Shown: positions 44,332 through 56,031 of the stretch, in pieces | Numbering within the stretch: the first letter of the stretch is position 1 | Layout: every line of letters starts with the position of its first letter | Origin: Adineta steineri | Taxonomy: Eukaryota > Rotifera > Eurotatoria > Adinetida > Adinetidae | NCBI GenBank assembly: GCA_905250115.1 | Contig: CAJNOI010000009.1 | Location: 124,001 to 188,000 of the forward strand | DNA length: 64,000 bases | Direction of reading: 5' to 3' | Program-made: the position numbers and the translations under genes | Notes under the pieces: generated by a model | What the model was told of the DNA's origin: nothing | Databases searched by the model: none | Seen by the model: the letters and a program-made list of their open reading frames with translations, nothing else

Positions 44332-46674
44332 TCAAAATAAATTTTCAATTTTTTCATCAGTTTTATTCTGTACATTCCCTGTTTTTCGATCCCATAACCA
44401 TTTATGATATCCATTATTAACATCACACTTTTGCATTTGAATATGTTTATTAGCAGTTAATGCCAAACACGAATCCGATGTTGGATGATATATTTGATTG
44501 TTCTAGAAAGACGATAAATAGTTTATTATTACAAAATTCTCTCTTAATGCTTCATCTGAATAGAAAACAAACCTTATTATAAATCCAACTTTGATTTCCT
44601 CTTTGTCCATGGCATCGTTCAATAAGTACTTTATCATCTTTATCCATATTCAATTTACCACCTCCATATTCTAAACATCCATCATCTCGACGAATTTCAC
44701 CAGCTGGATTTAATAGAAAAAACTAAAAAAGAACACAAAAAGATTTATTCAATATAAACAAATAATTTTCATATGTACTTGATTACCACCTTGATCATGA
44801 CATGGAAAAGTTCCTAATGGTTTTTTAAAACTTTTATGTTCAGCATTTACATCGAGGCAGGTACTTTGCCCTAGACTTTCAATCTAAACAAATGCAATGT
44901 AACAACTGTATTCTTATCGAAAGAAAACGAGTGGGTAATTTGATCTAGTATTAAATACATACATCACCCAAAGCTATTGCATCATCTGGCACGTATAACT
45001 CAGGATAAACTTCAGTTAAATACCATTTAAACGATTTACATTGCAATTTGTGTCGAAGTAATTTACGTGCACTAACATCACCATACGTTTCCTAAATCAA
45101 TGAAAATAGATAATTAATATTCTCTTATCGAAAGAAATAGAAGAATAGTTATTACCGGTTTAAAATTAAATCTCTCGTAAAAATATTCCTAAATTAAAAT
45201 CTAATATAATTCTTCATTGAAAATAAGTATAGTTTCTCTATTTTATACTTTATATTCATCAAGCCAAACTTCAGCAAGACGAATAGCATTTTTTTGAACA
45301 ACATTTGTTCCAGGTACGAATTTATAAGGAGATGTAGCACGAAATATATGACCAACACGAGAACAAGGAGCAGTTAATAGAGTACCTATATTAAGAAAAT
45401 TAATAAAGAAAATAGAATTTTTAATTTATTAACCTCCACACATCCATATTCGAAAAGATAATTCCAGATTTTCACCACCCCATATTTCCATACCAGCATC
45501 ATCTGTAAATAAAACAATAATAGTCTTAAATGATACTAGAAAATAGATTATGAAATTTTAACTTACATGTTCCTAATTCATAGAAATAACTTGTACTAAT
45601 AGCAAAAAGCCCACCAGCCATAGTTGGTGATCTAGCTGGTTCTAAATGATGTTTTCGCTTTTTTTGATCTCTTTCAGATAAGCTATGCCAACTAAAATGT
45701 AAATTCCAATCAAAACCACCAACACCTACTGGATCAAGTTTCGAGGCAATATATTTAAATGATGTATCGTCAATACTATCAATAATAGGTGTTACAATAA
45801 TTGTACGATTTCGTGATATGGGATCAAGTAATGGTTCAAGCCAACCTTGTGTAACTTCAATATGTGAATCAAGATATATTAGAACATCACTTTTAACAAC
45901 GTCTGCACCTGCTAATCGTGCACGTATTAAACCTTCACGTTTTTTTAGTCGAATTATTGAAACAATTTTTAATTTTTTTATGTAATCATCTAATGGTTTT
46001 TTTAATTGTGCTATTACAAGAAAAAAATAATTTTTCATTCAAATAAAAAAAATATGTATATTACCCATATCAGAAAAATCATCAACAAGAATAATTTCTT
46101 TTAATAAATGTAAAGGAGTACGATTAATAATTGAATGTAATGATCGTAATAATGTTGACCATGCTTCATTATGAAAACACATTACAATACTTGCTGTTAT
46201 ATTTGGTATTTTATATTCAATCTGCTGACAACCTGGATCACGAACATCAGGTAGATTACGATCTATTGCTATTAAATCACTAACATATTCATTAAACGAA
46301 TGTTTTTTAAATCCTTCCTTATATTTTCGAAGTTGATCTGATTTTAATTGATTTGGATCTATTTCAACTGCTGTACCCATTTCACCAGGTGCATTTGCAC
46401 CAGATATTTCTTCGTCAACATGTGGTGCTACTAATTTTCCTTCTCTATGAATTTGTCTAAATTTTGATCCAATTTTTTTTAGTTGTCGAACAAAATTAAA
46501 CGCATTATTCGATTTATTCTTATATACTATAGGTTCATTAACGATTTCATTTTGATTATCGGACGTACCTTTACTTAAATAATTTGATTTTAAAATAATA
46601 AGAGCAATAAGAAACCATACGACAGGTATGCAAAAAGTTATACGAAATATATAACGACGTTTTAGTATCGACAT
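44332..46674 (-). CDS. GALNT: Polypeptide N-acetylgalactosaminyltransferase
   Basis: Nine exons in phase: 46065-46674, 45567-46010, 45434-45502, 45249-45385, 45156-45188, 44963-45091, 44779-44883, 44573-44722, 44332-44502; 615 aa. This is a type II Golgi membrane enzyme that starts mucin-type O-glycosylation by moving GalNAc from UDP-GalNAc to Ser/Thr. Short basic N-tail, one transmembrane anchor ([17 protein letters not shown]), stem, then the GT-A domain: [39 protein letters not shown], the DxH metal motif as [16 protein letters not shown] [11 protein letters not shown], and the Gal/GalNAc-T motif [20 protein letters not shown]. The C-terminal ricin-type lectin domain has CLDV, GGNQFF, GNQSWIY and HKWLWD. 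It is closest by eye to the GALNT1/13 group. The DxH middle residue is Ser rather than the common Ala. Confidence 0.95.
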
Positions 46675-47273
46675 ATTATATATTTTTAATTGTTAATATT
46701 ATTTATCATAGCCATTCTTTTAATTAAAATATAACAAGAAATTAGTATCTGAAAAGACTTTGTGTCATGAATAAATAAAAAGAAACTTATGAATAGTATA
46801 TTTATGTATGCTATTCCTTACCTTCACTCGTTCTCAATTCATACCGAAATAACCTAGGTGTGATATACACATTTTGCACGTGTCTATATATTCGATTTTA
46901 TACTAACCATCATCTATTTAATAATTGCACGAAAATGAACAGAGAAGAAAAATGTGTTATGGATGATTGCTTTCTATCTTTTTTTTCTTCGTTGTCTCAT
47001 GACATAACAAGGATATATGCTGTCATAATATTTGAAAAACAAAATCAATAAAAAGCTTTTGATTTTGACTCATTCATCTCATCATCGCAAATTTACTTGA
47101 AGTACATTTTTTTAAACAAAATTAATCTATCATATGGATAGTTGAGAAGAAAATATTATCTATGAATTTTTCTTTTTTTATTTTCATAGAGCAATTAATC
47201 AATAAAACGAGAGATTCATTAAATATATTAATAAAATAACAACAAGAAATAGTTTTTTTTTTATTTTTCGTTT
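46675..47273. other. Intergenic, no gene seen
   Basis: 600 bp between two minus-strand genes. AT-rich; a short plus-strand frame (46860-47051) has no support. Confidence 0.5.
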
Positions 47274-47882
47274 TTATGCAATATCTTGACGTTTGGGTGG
47301 TCGCATCATGGAATTTCGAACAATACAATCTTTCATCCAATTAATTGATTCATTTATTCCATCACCTGATAAAGCTGAACATGCTAGAACCATACAATCA
47401 CGTACACCAATTTTTGATGTTGAACGATTAAATGTACGTTTTATTTCTGGTACATTCATACATTCTTCAATATCTTGTTTATTGCATGAAACTAATAATG
47501 GTACATTTGTTAATTGTTCTGATTGAATCATTTTATCGAATATTAACCATGATTCTTCTAAACGTTCACGATCAGCACTATCTATTATATAAATAATACC
47601 ATGACAATCAGCATAATATTTATCCCATAAAGATTGTAATTCTTCTTGTCCACCTAAATCCCAAAAATTAAGACGAATATTTCCAATATCAATAGTACCA
47701 ATATTACAACCGACAGTTGTAGTTATTTTTGATGGATTCATCATTTTATAATTGGGACAATATTTCGTTTTTGTTTGTTCAAGATATGTCGTCTTTCCGG
47801 CATTATCAAGACCAACAATAAGAATATAATAATCATCTTTTTGTGTTAAATATTGGTATAATCCTGTTAATAATGTCCACAT
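47274..47882 (-). CDS. ARFRP1: ARFRP1, Arf-related small GTPase of the trans-Golgi
   Basis: Single exon, 202 aa, no intron. Arf-like GTPase motifs are complete: G1 GLDNAGKTT, switch I TTTVGCNIG, G3 WDLGGQE followed by ELQSLWDKYY, G4 CNKQD, G5 CSA. The ARFRP1-specific start MWTLLTGLYQYLTQKDDY and the end RPPKRQDI match the vertebrate protein, which recruits ARL1 and golgins to the trans-Golgi. There is no Gly at position 2, so no myristoylation, as expected for ARFRP1. Start taken at the ATG at 47882 because homologues start at this residue. Being intronless among intron-rich neighbours it could be a retrocopy, but the frame is intact. Confidence 0.95.
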   Translation of the reverse strand: MWTLLTGLYQYLTQKDDYYILIVGLDNAGKTTYLEQTKTKYCPNYKMMNPSKITTTVGCNIGTIDIGNIRLNFWDLGGQEELQSLWDKYYADCHGIIYIIDSADRERLEESWLIFDKMIQSEQLTNVPLLVSCNKQDIEECMNVPEIKRTFNRSTSKIGVRDCMVLACSALSGDGINESINWMKDCIVRNSMMRPPKRQDIA

Positions 47883-49123
47883 TGTCAAAGTTTACTGTTT
47901 TCGTTTATCTCTATCTGATCCGATTCCGGTATATATTTTTCTTTTTACATGAGTAGTTTAAATATTGCTTCAAACAAATCAAATTAAGTAACAATAGATG
48001 TCACTTGAATATGATTATTAATGCGATGCGAAGCAAAGTATTTCTTCCTTCGACGTATGAAAAGTTATTATTTTATGTTGCACTGATCTCTGCAATAGAA
48101 AATCAGAAAGTATTCGTTTATGAATCACCATAAAACTTAACCAATAAATATTGAAATCTTTTTAGATGAGCAGAACTACATTTATAAGTTGAGTTCGTAA
48201 CAAATAATTATTTTGTTACAAATATTGTTGTCTGCTATAAACCATAAAAGGAACAAACTGATTTCCATAGTAGAGATCAACTAGAAATCAGCCTGTTCCC
48301 CCTTGCGCATCTCACTTGGATTCATATTCGTCGGAGACTAAAGTTGACAGCACTTCTCGACACACCAACACCTTTTTAGCTTGATTATGCGAAAGTTTGT
48401 GGAATTGTATAGTATCATTTGAGATAGTTTTCATGTATATACGTTGTGATGAATACAAGTTTAATTTTTAGTTTCAATAAGAAGAGATTTAATAATAATT
48501 TTTCTATCTGGACAATTTAAGAGTCATGACAGAAATGGAATTGGGTTTCATAATAGCACTATCTTTTCATGTCTGACTCTAAACTTCTCATAGATTTTTC
48601 TCTCTGAAGAAATGAAATCCGAAGATATTTAGAATTCATGTAGCAGTAACATTGAATGACTTTGATTATCGTCAAAGCAGACGCTATTTCAGTAGAGATA
48701 ATGCCTGATGAATGGAATATTAAGCATCTCTAAGTCTTATTTAACTAGTGGCTATCGGCAAACTACTAAAACTGTGGCAGGACCCCTTGTACCACTATTA
48801 CTGAAGAGATCATCGCAGAGTTTTGGTATTATCACAGAGAACCGTTATCGTTCGTCGGTATCCGTAACAATTTTTCAGGGTTCTCTCACTATATTATAAA
48901 ATCTTTTCTGATTCAATCCCGCTAAAAGAACCTTTAGGAGTTTTAATATTGTTATAGAAAACCCGAAGCTTAATTTTGCATCAGTTGCACACTCACCACA
49001 TAGTTTTGCAGAAAAATCTATACTGTACGAGCACTATCATTCCCCATATCAAATACCAAAAACACTAAGCGAACATTAATAACACAGTATGTATTCGTTT
49101 CAAAAGCAATTTTATTTCTTGTT
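47883..49123. other. Intergenic, no gene seen
   Basis: Mixed composition, somewhat less AT-rich at 48290-48360 and 48700-48880. No frame with recognisable content; the 63-codon frame at 48708-48899 is not supported. Confidence 0.45.
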
Positions 49124-52082
49124 TTAGTCAAAAAATCGTAACACAAAAAAATATACTCGCATGATCATCAGTAGCAATTTATTCCACATCGAAATACAAT
49201 TTATAGCGTCGCTCAGTTTTTCTCCATTTTTATTCCGCCCAAGTAATTCTGCGATTACACGCCTTGCATCAGCCCCAATTTCATTTCCAGTGAGATCTAG
49301 TATCAAGAGTGTCTAGATGAAAAACTGAAGGTAAAAGCATGGTATAGATAAACAGAGAATGAGAGTTACCGTGTTGTGTCTTAATGCATCACCCAAAAAT
49401 TGTGCTCCAATATGTCCGATTTTATTCTCTCCGAGATTTAGTGTGATGAGTGACTAGGTGAAAAAGTGAACGTAAAGACATGGTATAGATAAAGAGAGAA
49501 TGAGAGTTACTTTATTGTGTCGTAACGCATCTCCCAAGGATTGTGCTCCAATACCTCCGATTTTATTACCGTGGAGATCTAGTGTGTTAAGTACCTAGAC
49601 GAAAAAGTGGAGGTGAAAACATGCTATAGATAAAAAGAGAATGAGAGTTACTTTGTTATGTCGTAATGCATCACCCAAGAGTAGTGCTCCAACGTCTCCG
49701 ATTTGATTAGACCCGAGGTTTAGTATGGTTAGTGTCTATATGAAAAAGTGGAGGTGAAGACATGGTATATATAGAGAGAAGGTGAGGATTACTATATTGT
49801 TTCGAAGCGTATCACCCAAGTGTTGTGCTCCGATATTTCCAATTTTATTTGACCAGAGATGTAGTGTCATGAGTGTCTAAATGAAAAACTGAAGGTAAAA
49901 GCATGGTACAGATAAAGAAAGAATGAAAGTTACTGTGTTGTGTTGTAATGCATCACCCAAAAATTGTGCTCCAACATCTCTGATTTTATTATTCCAAAGA
50001 TAAAGTGTGGTGAGTTTCTAGATGAAAAAGGGAGGTAAAAACATGCTATAGATAAAGATGAAAATAAGAATTACTTTGTTGTGTCGTAACGCATCTCCCA
50101 AGGCTTGTGCTCCAATAACTCCAATTTCATTCGACGAAAGATTTAGTGTCGTGAGTGCCGAGATAAAAAAAATGAAGGGAAAGAGATGCTATGGATATAG
50201 ACAGAATGAGAATTACTGTGTTATATTGCAAAGCATTGCCCAAAGATTGTGCTCCAATATCTCCCATTTTATTTCGATTGAGGTTTAGTGTGGTTAGTGA
50301 CTAGATGAAAAAGTGGAGGTAAACAGATCGTATTGTTAACGAGAGAATAAGTATTACTCTATTGTGTTGTAGTGCACTACCCAAAAATTGTAGTACAACA
50401 TCTCCGATTTCATTCTTTCGGAGCTTTAGTGTGGTGAGTGACTAGATAAAAGAAATGGAGGTAAAAGCATGGTACAGATAAAGAAAGAATGAAAGTTACT
50501 GTGTTGTGTTGTAATGCAACAGCCAAATATTGTGCTCCACCATATCCAATTTCTTTCCACGAGAGATCTAGTTTGCTGAGTGTCTAGATGAAAAAGTGGA
50601 TGTAAAGATATGCTACAGACATAGAGAGAGATAGAGTTACTGTGTTGTGTTGTAATGCATCATATAAATATTCTGCTTCAGTCTCTCCGATTTGGTTCTT
50701 CAAGAAATCAAATGTAGTAAGTGTCTAAATGAAAAAGTGAAGATACAAACAAGGTAAAGATGAATAGATATAACAGTTAGTCGGTGTTTCATGGAGTTGA
50801 AGCAGTGAGTTGAATGTTGTGCGAACCCGGTCCTAGTGCCTATGTGTGGCAATATGACTATTTATAAGCTTTTATGTGCTGCATAGTGGGCAATGAGATT
50901 TTATGAAAATTTAGACTGAAAAGAAGTTACCAAACGTAAACTGGGGATAGAAACCTTTTGTCTGTGAGTTTGTGAATGTTTATGAAAGAAGAGAAACGTT
51001 TTGGTGAATGAAAAGTACGTAGTAGTTGGGAAGTTACGTCAGCGCACAACGATTATAAAGGGTAGTATTATGTAGAAAAGTGATAATATATTGCGGTAAA
51101 TGGTTAAGATGCAGTAAAGTATTGTACAGCGCTTTTTTTGTATTCTGTAGATATGATGAAAGATAGTTATCTGCCAGTAGTTAGTGAACGATTTTGTGTC
51201 AAGTTCATTATTCAGACTGGATATGTATTTTGTATCAGAAGTACGAGTGCGTTACTCAGTAGAGCCTTATTGATGCGTATGTTTTGTGAAAGTAGATATT
51301 GATTTTGATAGTTGCTTTCGATGCCGCCATACGGTTGCGTTCATGAAGCAACATTGGTTTGTGAAAGGATTGCTTTAGAAGTAGTATACCTCGAAGAAGT
51401 ATTTCATCTTGTTGGCTTGGGTGTGAGTTATCTGATTGGATGATAATGTGGATATTGTTGTGAGTCAATCTTCTGTTCGTTTACATCCGCTGTCATCTGT
51501 ACCCACAGTCGTGTGTGCTCGTAAAGCAGTATTTATCGGCGATATTTCCCATGAAAATATTGAGGATGTTACTTATAGCAAGATAAATTAGTTTATTGAA
51601 GGCTAATTTTTATCATGGAAATGGTATTTTAAAAAAAGGTACTTAGAAGGGCCTACAGAGAAAACAGTAATGTTTTGTTCCTTTTTTTCGTTCTTATCTA
51701 ACTATTGTATGTTTATGACATCATACGTAGTGTGGAAGGTGAAATATTTAGATAAATTGAAAAGAAAAAAAAAATGAAATTATTTTTTCTGACTATCAGA
51801 ACACTATTTTCATATTGTCATAATATACGAAATGAATTTATGGGGAGAGCGGGATAGCTGATGAATTATTTTCAGTGAAAAATAGTTTGTCCATGTATGT
51901 TTTAGTGAAATCAATAAATGAAAGTTCACCTGATATCGATGATAACTGTCTACGATCTTGTCGAATCGTTGACACACGTTTCTCATGGAGCATATGATCG
52001 TGAGATCCGATTGATGATCCATAATTCGGTAGACAAGTTCTACTGGTAAAGTGAGGAAGTTAACGAAGGTTTGATTTGCCAT
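49124..52082 (-). CDS. F-box protein with tandem NLRC3/RNI-type leucine-rich repeats
   Basis: First exon 51930-52082 encodes an F-box-like N-terminus (LPVELVYRIMDHQSDLTIIC .. VCQRFDKIVDSYHRYQ). It joins in phase 0 to ten 84-bp exons, each exactly one 28-residue repeat of the form xLTTLxLxxNxIGxxGAQxLGDALxHNT: 50641-50724, 50500-50583, 50358-50441, 50217-50300, 50075-50158, 49934-50017, 49793-49876, 49652-49735, 49511-49594, 49370-49453, and a terminal exon 49124-49312; 393 aa if all are used. F-box proteins recruit substrates to SCF ubiquitin ligases and the LRR part normally binds the target. The 50075-50158 exon lacks an AG acceptor (CTCG in place of CTAG), so it is probably skipped, giving 365 aa without a frameshift. 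The last exon ends in a hydrophobic stretch (LLLMIMRVYFFVLRFF). Confidence 0.85.
49370..50724 (-). repeat. 141-bp tandem array of LRR exon plus intron
   Basis: Ten exon ends fall at 49453, 49594, 49735, 49876, 50017, 50158, 50300, 50441, 50583 and 50724, a period of 141-142 bp. The introns are as alike as the exons: nearly all carry GTAACTCTCATTCT, a TATCTATACCATG-like middle and a TTTTTCATCTAG end. Exon and intron therefore duplicated together. Confidence 0.95.
50725..51929 (-). other. 1.2-kb intron between F-box and LRR exons
   Basis: Donor CAG|GTGAAC after the F-box exon, acceptor TTCATTTAG before the first LRR exon. The interior is less AT-rich than other introns here but has no convincing coding frame. 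Confidence 0.65.
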
Positions 52083-53611
52083 TATAAATTGATGATGAAA
52101 TGCGTGCGATGTAGACTTATCTGTTGGTTATATATATTGTTCGCGATTTTATCGTTAAGTGAGTGGATATTTGTTTTGTTTCGTGGATGTCACATGATGC
52201 TGTAATTACTTGTTGGAAGAAAAAAAACAAAAAAGAATTACATCAACTATAGAATGAGAAAATCGAGATAAGAACTAAAGGCAACATTTTTGTCAAGATT
52301 ATTTTATATCTAAATGAAATGGTACATAATAGACATGAATATTCTTTTTCGTTTCAAATCTATACTGTTGTTCGATCGTAAAATCAAGTATATATATTTT
52401 ATTAGACGGTACAGAATTTATTCTCATAAAGCACAGTCAGACGAGTGAAAAAGAAAAAAGACAAGATTTATAAATTCGCGGCTGACGAGTTTTGCTATAC
52501 TTTGATCAGTTGTTGGACAAATTTGTGTGAAATATTGACAATATTGTGCTCCATTTGTTGAATTTTTTTGAAGTATGATTATTTACAAAAATATTTATTT
52601 TATAATCTAGAAATTTGAGAAAAATGTGTATTTCTTTTTATTAGGAACAGAAAGCATTCGAAATAAAAAAGCTGCAGATTTTTTTCTATTAGAAATATCA
52701 AAATAAGTCCTCGTTACAGTATGAATATATCGTCTCGATTAATTTATATGATTTTATATCTGTTTCGACTCTTGTTGTATACAGAGTAATTTTATTAAAA
52801 TCTTTCATCATCATCATCATTTATATCAGAATAGATATAATTAATCACAAAGAAAGAATAATAAACAATTTATTGGGAAAAAATCGTTAGCAAACCAAAA
52901 ATTTCCGAAAACACATTGTAATTATTTATAAAAAAAAGTTTTGGATTTGTACACTGTTCTTCGTTTGAGAAAAATAGTATCAATTTTGTATGCATATCTT
53001 CATGTTGAAAAATATTAATGTGGGTAGAATGAAAAATAGACAATTCGAGTATTAAAAGCAGTAGCAGTAAACGTTTTGTTATTGTTTAGTGAGCTTGCGC
53101 AGTCTTTCTTTTTATATGCAGTAATAGTAACAGTGGTGTTCTTTTAGTTTTGTGGTATTTGATTATTCTTGAGCTAATAAAATAGTATCAAAATTTTGAC
53201 TAAGTTGTTTCTCAGAATAGATAATAGCATATGCTGTCACTAGATATGATATTTTCTAAATAACTTTCAATCTATGAAAGATAGTGAAAACAGCAATTAT
53301 CATTGTTGTAAATGAAAGATGAAGATGTATCATGTTATGAATAGCAAGTTCTTTTTATTCTCTTTTTTCTAAATATTGAAAAATAGCTAGAAAGAGATGG
53401 TTTGTTACATAAATTGTTAGAAAATTATCTTTGAGATTTGACTCAATTACAATTAAGTGTTGATCAATAAAACGTAATATATATAAGCCTTCAATAGTTT
53501 CCAGATCCATGATTCATGACTTAACTATATATATGATGGCTGATAAGAGTTTATTGTTGTTGATAGTTTAATATTGTAGTTGTAGATTTAAAAACTGAAT
53601 TTAAACTCTTT

Positions 53612-53680
53612 AGGATGTGGGTATAAGAGTGGATGTAAGTGTGATTATCTTTATTCTAAATCCATACCCACAACCTCAAG
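53612..53680. repeat. GT/CA hairpin element, copy 6
   Basis: AGGATGTGGGTATAAGAGTG on the left and AATCCATACCCACAACCTCA on the right, ending CAAG. The loop is AT-rich and lacks the GGCTA core. Abuts a broken F-box-family fragment. Confidence 0.6.
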
Positions 53681-53692
53681 ATATTCGTTACA

Positions 53693-53848
53693 TCGAGACA
53701 TTATTCTTATTTGAATGCTAATCGATGGAAAGAAATTCTTTATCACATGCCAAGTTTAGAGAAACTTTATATAAATGTGATAACTTCAAAGAACAAAATC
53801 GGTATTGAATGTATTAAACGTTTGCTTAAAACAAAATGTGAACTGTAG
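53693..53848 (+). pseudogene. Fragment of an F-box-family gene
   Basis: 51 codons open to a TAG at 53846. The frame reads NANRWKEILYHMPSLEKLYI, then KNKIGIECIKRLLK; this is the style of the C-terminal half of bdelloid F-box proteins, and compares with YQWQQLILRHMPRLRTF in the intact gene at 54148. There is no start codon or F-box nearby, so it is probably a relic of a duplicated neighbour; a spliced exon of an unseen gene is less likely. Confidence 0.45.
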
Positions 53849-54147
53849 GTATATATGCAGTCATTCATTTCTCATTCACTCACAAGCTCCGGTTATTCAC
53901 ATATCTGCTGACCGATCGAAAACATTTCTATTTCCATATTATTGAACTTTGAACTAACATTTTGCGACGGCGTACAGATTTATTTTCTCGTCCATAGTGC
54001 TGCCTGATTCAGTCGCCTAGAAAAATGCTTTTCTTTCAGCATAATATTATAAATTCATCATCATAATTGAAAATAATCATTTAGTTGAATAGCGAAAAGT
54101 GAAGATGAAGAGGTAAGTTTGAAAAAATAGAATACATTCTCTTCTAA

Positions 54148-56031
54148 ATGAATATTTTAAGAGTCAACTCCAATCATTGCTTGAATGCGCCTAAACGAAA
54201 TCCAAAAACTGTGTTTTGCCATCGTCTAGCAACACATTTTGAAGATCTTTCTAATGAACTTTTACTCGATATTTTCGATTTTCTTGATGGTTATCATGTA
54301 TTTGAAGCTTTTTCTAATCTCAATAACCGTATCCAACATCTCATTACTAGTTCTTATTTCTCCCTCAAATTAAATATTTCATTTATGTCTAAATCGAATT
54401 TTAACAGACGTTCGAACAATATTATCCGTCCATATATGAATCAAATTATTTCATTACAATTATCAGAGTCATTTTTCATCAAAAATTTCTTTACATCATT
54501 GTTTAGTGATACATCATTCAATCGTCTCGAATCATTGGTACTCAATGATCTTAATGTAGATGATGATGTTTCTATTCTTAATAGTTTAGCTCAATTACCT
54601 CGACTCTTCTCTCTCAAAATCTTTTGTTACGAATGTAATGAACTATTTTTTATTTTTCAATCAATATTTCGTCTACCTGTTTTACAATATGCCAAAATTT
54701 TGTATTCGAACTGGACTACTACAGTTCCGTTTCCCCTGGCTACGAGCGACAATCAACGAAGTATGACTCTTGAGTATCTCACTGTTGATAGTCCACATCA
54801 TCTTACAAGTATTTACAATCTTCTATCATATACACCTCGACTTCGTCGTTTGTCAGTTGAGAGTATATTTGATACTAGATGCAAACCACTAAAACAATTT
54901 ATACAACCACGCAATCTAACTAGTATTTCTCTATGCTATTGGGATTTATCATTTGATAAATTCGCATCATTCATTGCAATCGTTGGTTCCGAACTCGAAT
55001 TCTTACGCATTTCAATTAAACATCCAACTGCTCTATCAAATGTTTATCAATGGCAACAATTAATTTTACGCCATATGCCACGTTTGCGTACGTTTCTCTT
55101 TGATTACCACGGTCCATTAACTAAAGATGCTCATGGAAATAGTCGCTGTCGAACGTTACTTGATGAATTTGCTTCGCCATTTTGGATCGAACGCCAATGG
55201 TTTTTTGCCCATAGCCATTGTGATTGTTTTTCTCAAGAAGAAGAAAAAGAATGTGTGTCATTCTACTCAACTCAAATGCGCCGGTATAGTCAATGAGAGA
55301 AAATACTTATTGTTATGAAATAATAATTCTTTTCTTTTAGACGAGAGTTTTGTCTAAGTGATGAATCTCTCGATAATAACATATGTTTGTACCAAGATCC
55401 AGTCTTCTATTTATCTTTTGGACCACGCATTGGTATAAAAAGTCAAAATATTGATGCTAATTTTTCTTTTCAATTTCCTTATGTAACGGAATTAGAAATT
55501 ACAGATAATTATTATAGGATCAATATGGGCTCATTCATTGATAATCTAAGTCATATTTTTATTTTGACAAATATTACTTATTTAAAGATTCCATTAAATA
55601 ATCAATTGTTGCACAATTTTGTTAAACTTCTTAATCGTATACCTAATATTCAAAAACTGGTTCTTGACGTACGATCATCATCTAAAATGGAAGTATCGTC
55701 AGATCAACAAACTAATACAGTTGACTTGGTATGCAATAATAATGTGCGAGATGTACAAATAACTGGTGAACTTACACTTGCCACTATTCGACTAATCAAT
55801 AAGCTTTTTCCTCGAATGGAATGTCTTCGATTTCTGAATAGAGAGAATGCTCTCATACCATTTGTACGAATTTTGTTATCAAACAGAACTAATAACAATC
55901 ATCTTTTCTCATTGGTATTTAACGGTGATGATGCGATGATTAAACAATTGAAGACAATGATCGATAATGAAAAATTACTTGATAATTATAATATCGAAGA
56001 TCGACAGGATGAATTGTGTTTATGGTGGTAA
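54148..56031 (+). CDS. F-box protein with degenerate leucine-rich repeats
   Basis: Two exons, 54148-55283 and 55341-56031, joined in phase (CG+A), 608 aa. The F-box lies at about residues 31-75: THFEDLSNELLLDIFDFLDG .. FEAFSNLNNRIQHLI. Then come irregular leucine-rich repeats (RLESLVLNDL, LARLFSLKI-like, SMTLEYLTVDSP, RLRRLSVES, LTSISLCYWDLS, ELEFLRISIKHP) and the family mark YQWQQLILRHMPRLRTFLFDY. Exon 2 continues the repeat pattern (ITYLKIPLNN, IQKLVLDVRS, MECLRFLNRE). The architecture suits a substrate-recognition subunit of an SCF ubiquitin ligase; the target is unknown. Frames after 55283 that ignore the intron give a shorter protein ending MRRYSQ. Unrelated in repeat type to the neighbouring 28-residue LRR gene. 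Confidence 0.85.

Larger units (their letters stand above)
52083..54147. other. Intergenic between divergent F-box genes
   Basis: No intact gene. It holds the GT/CA hairpin 53612-53680 and next to it the F-box-family fragment 53693-53848. The rest is AT-rich. Confidence 0.5.

Noticed and set aside
48708..48899. 63-codon plus-strand frame
   Set aside because: No homology signal, no splice-linked partner exon.
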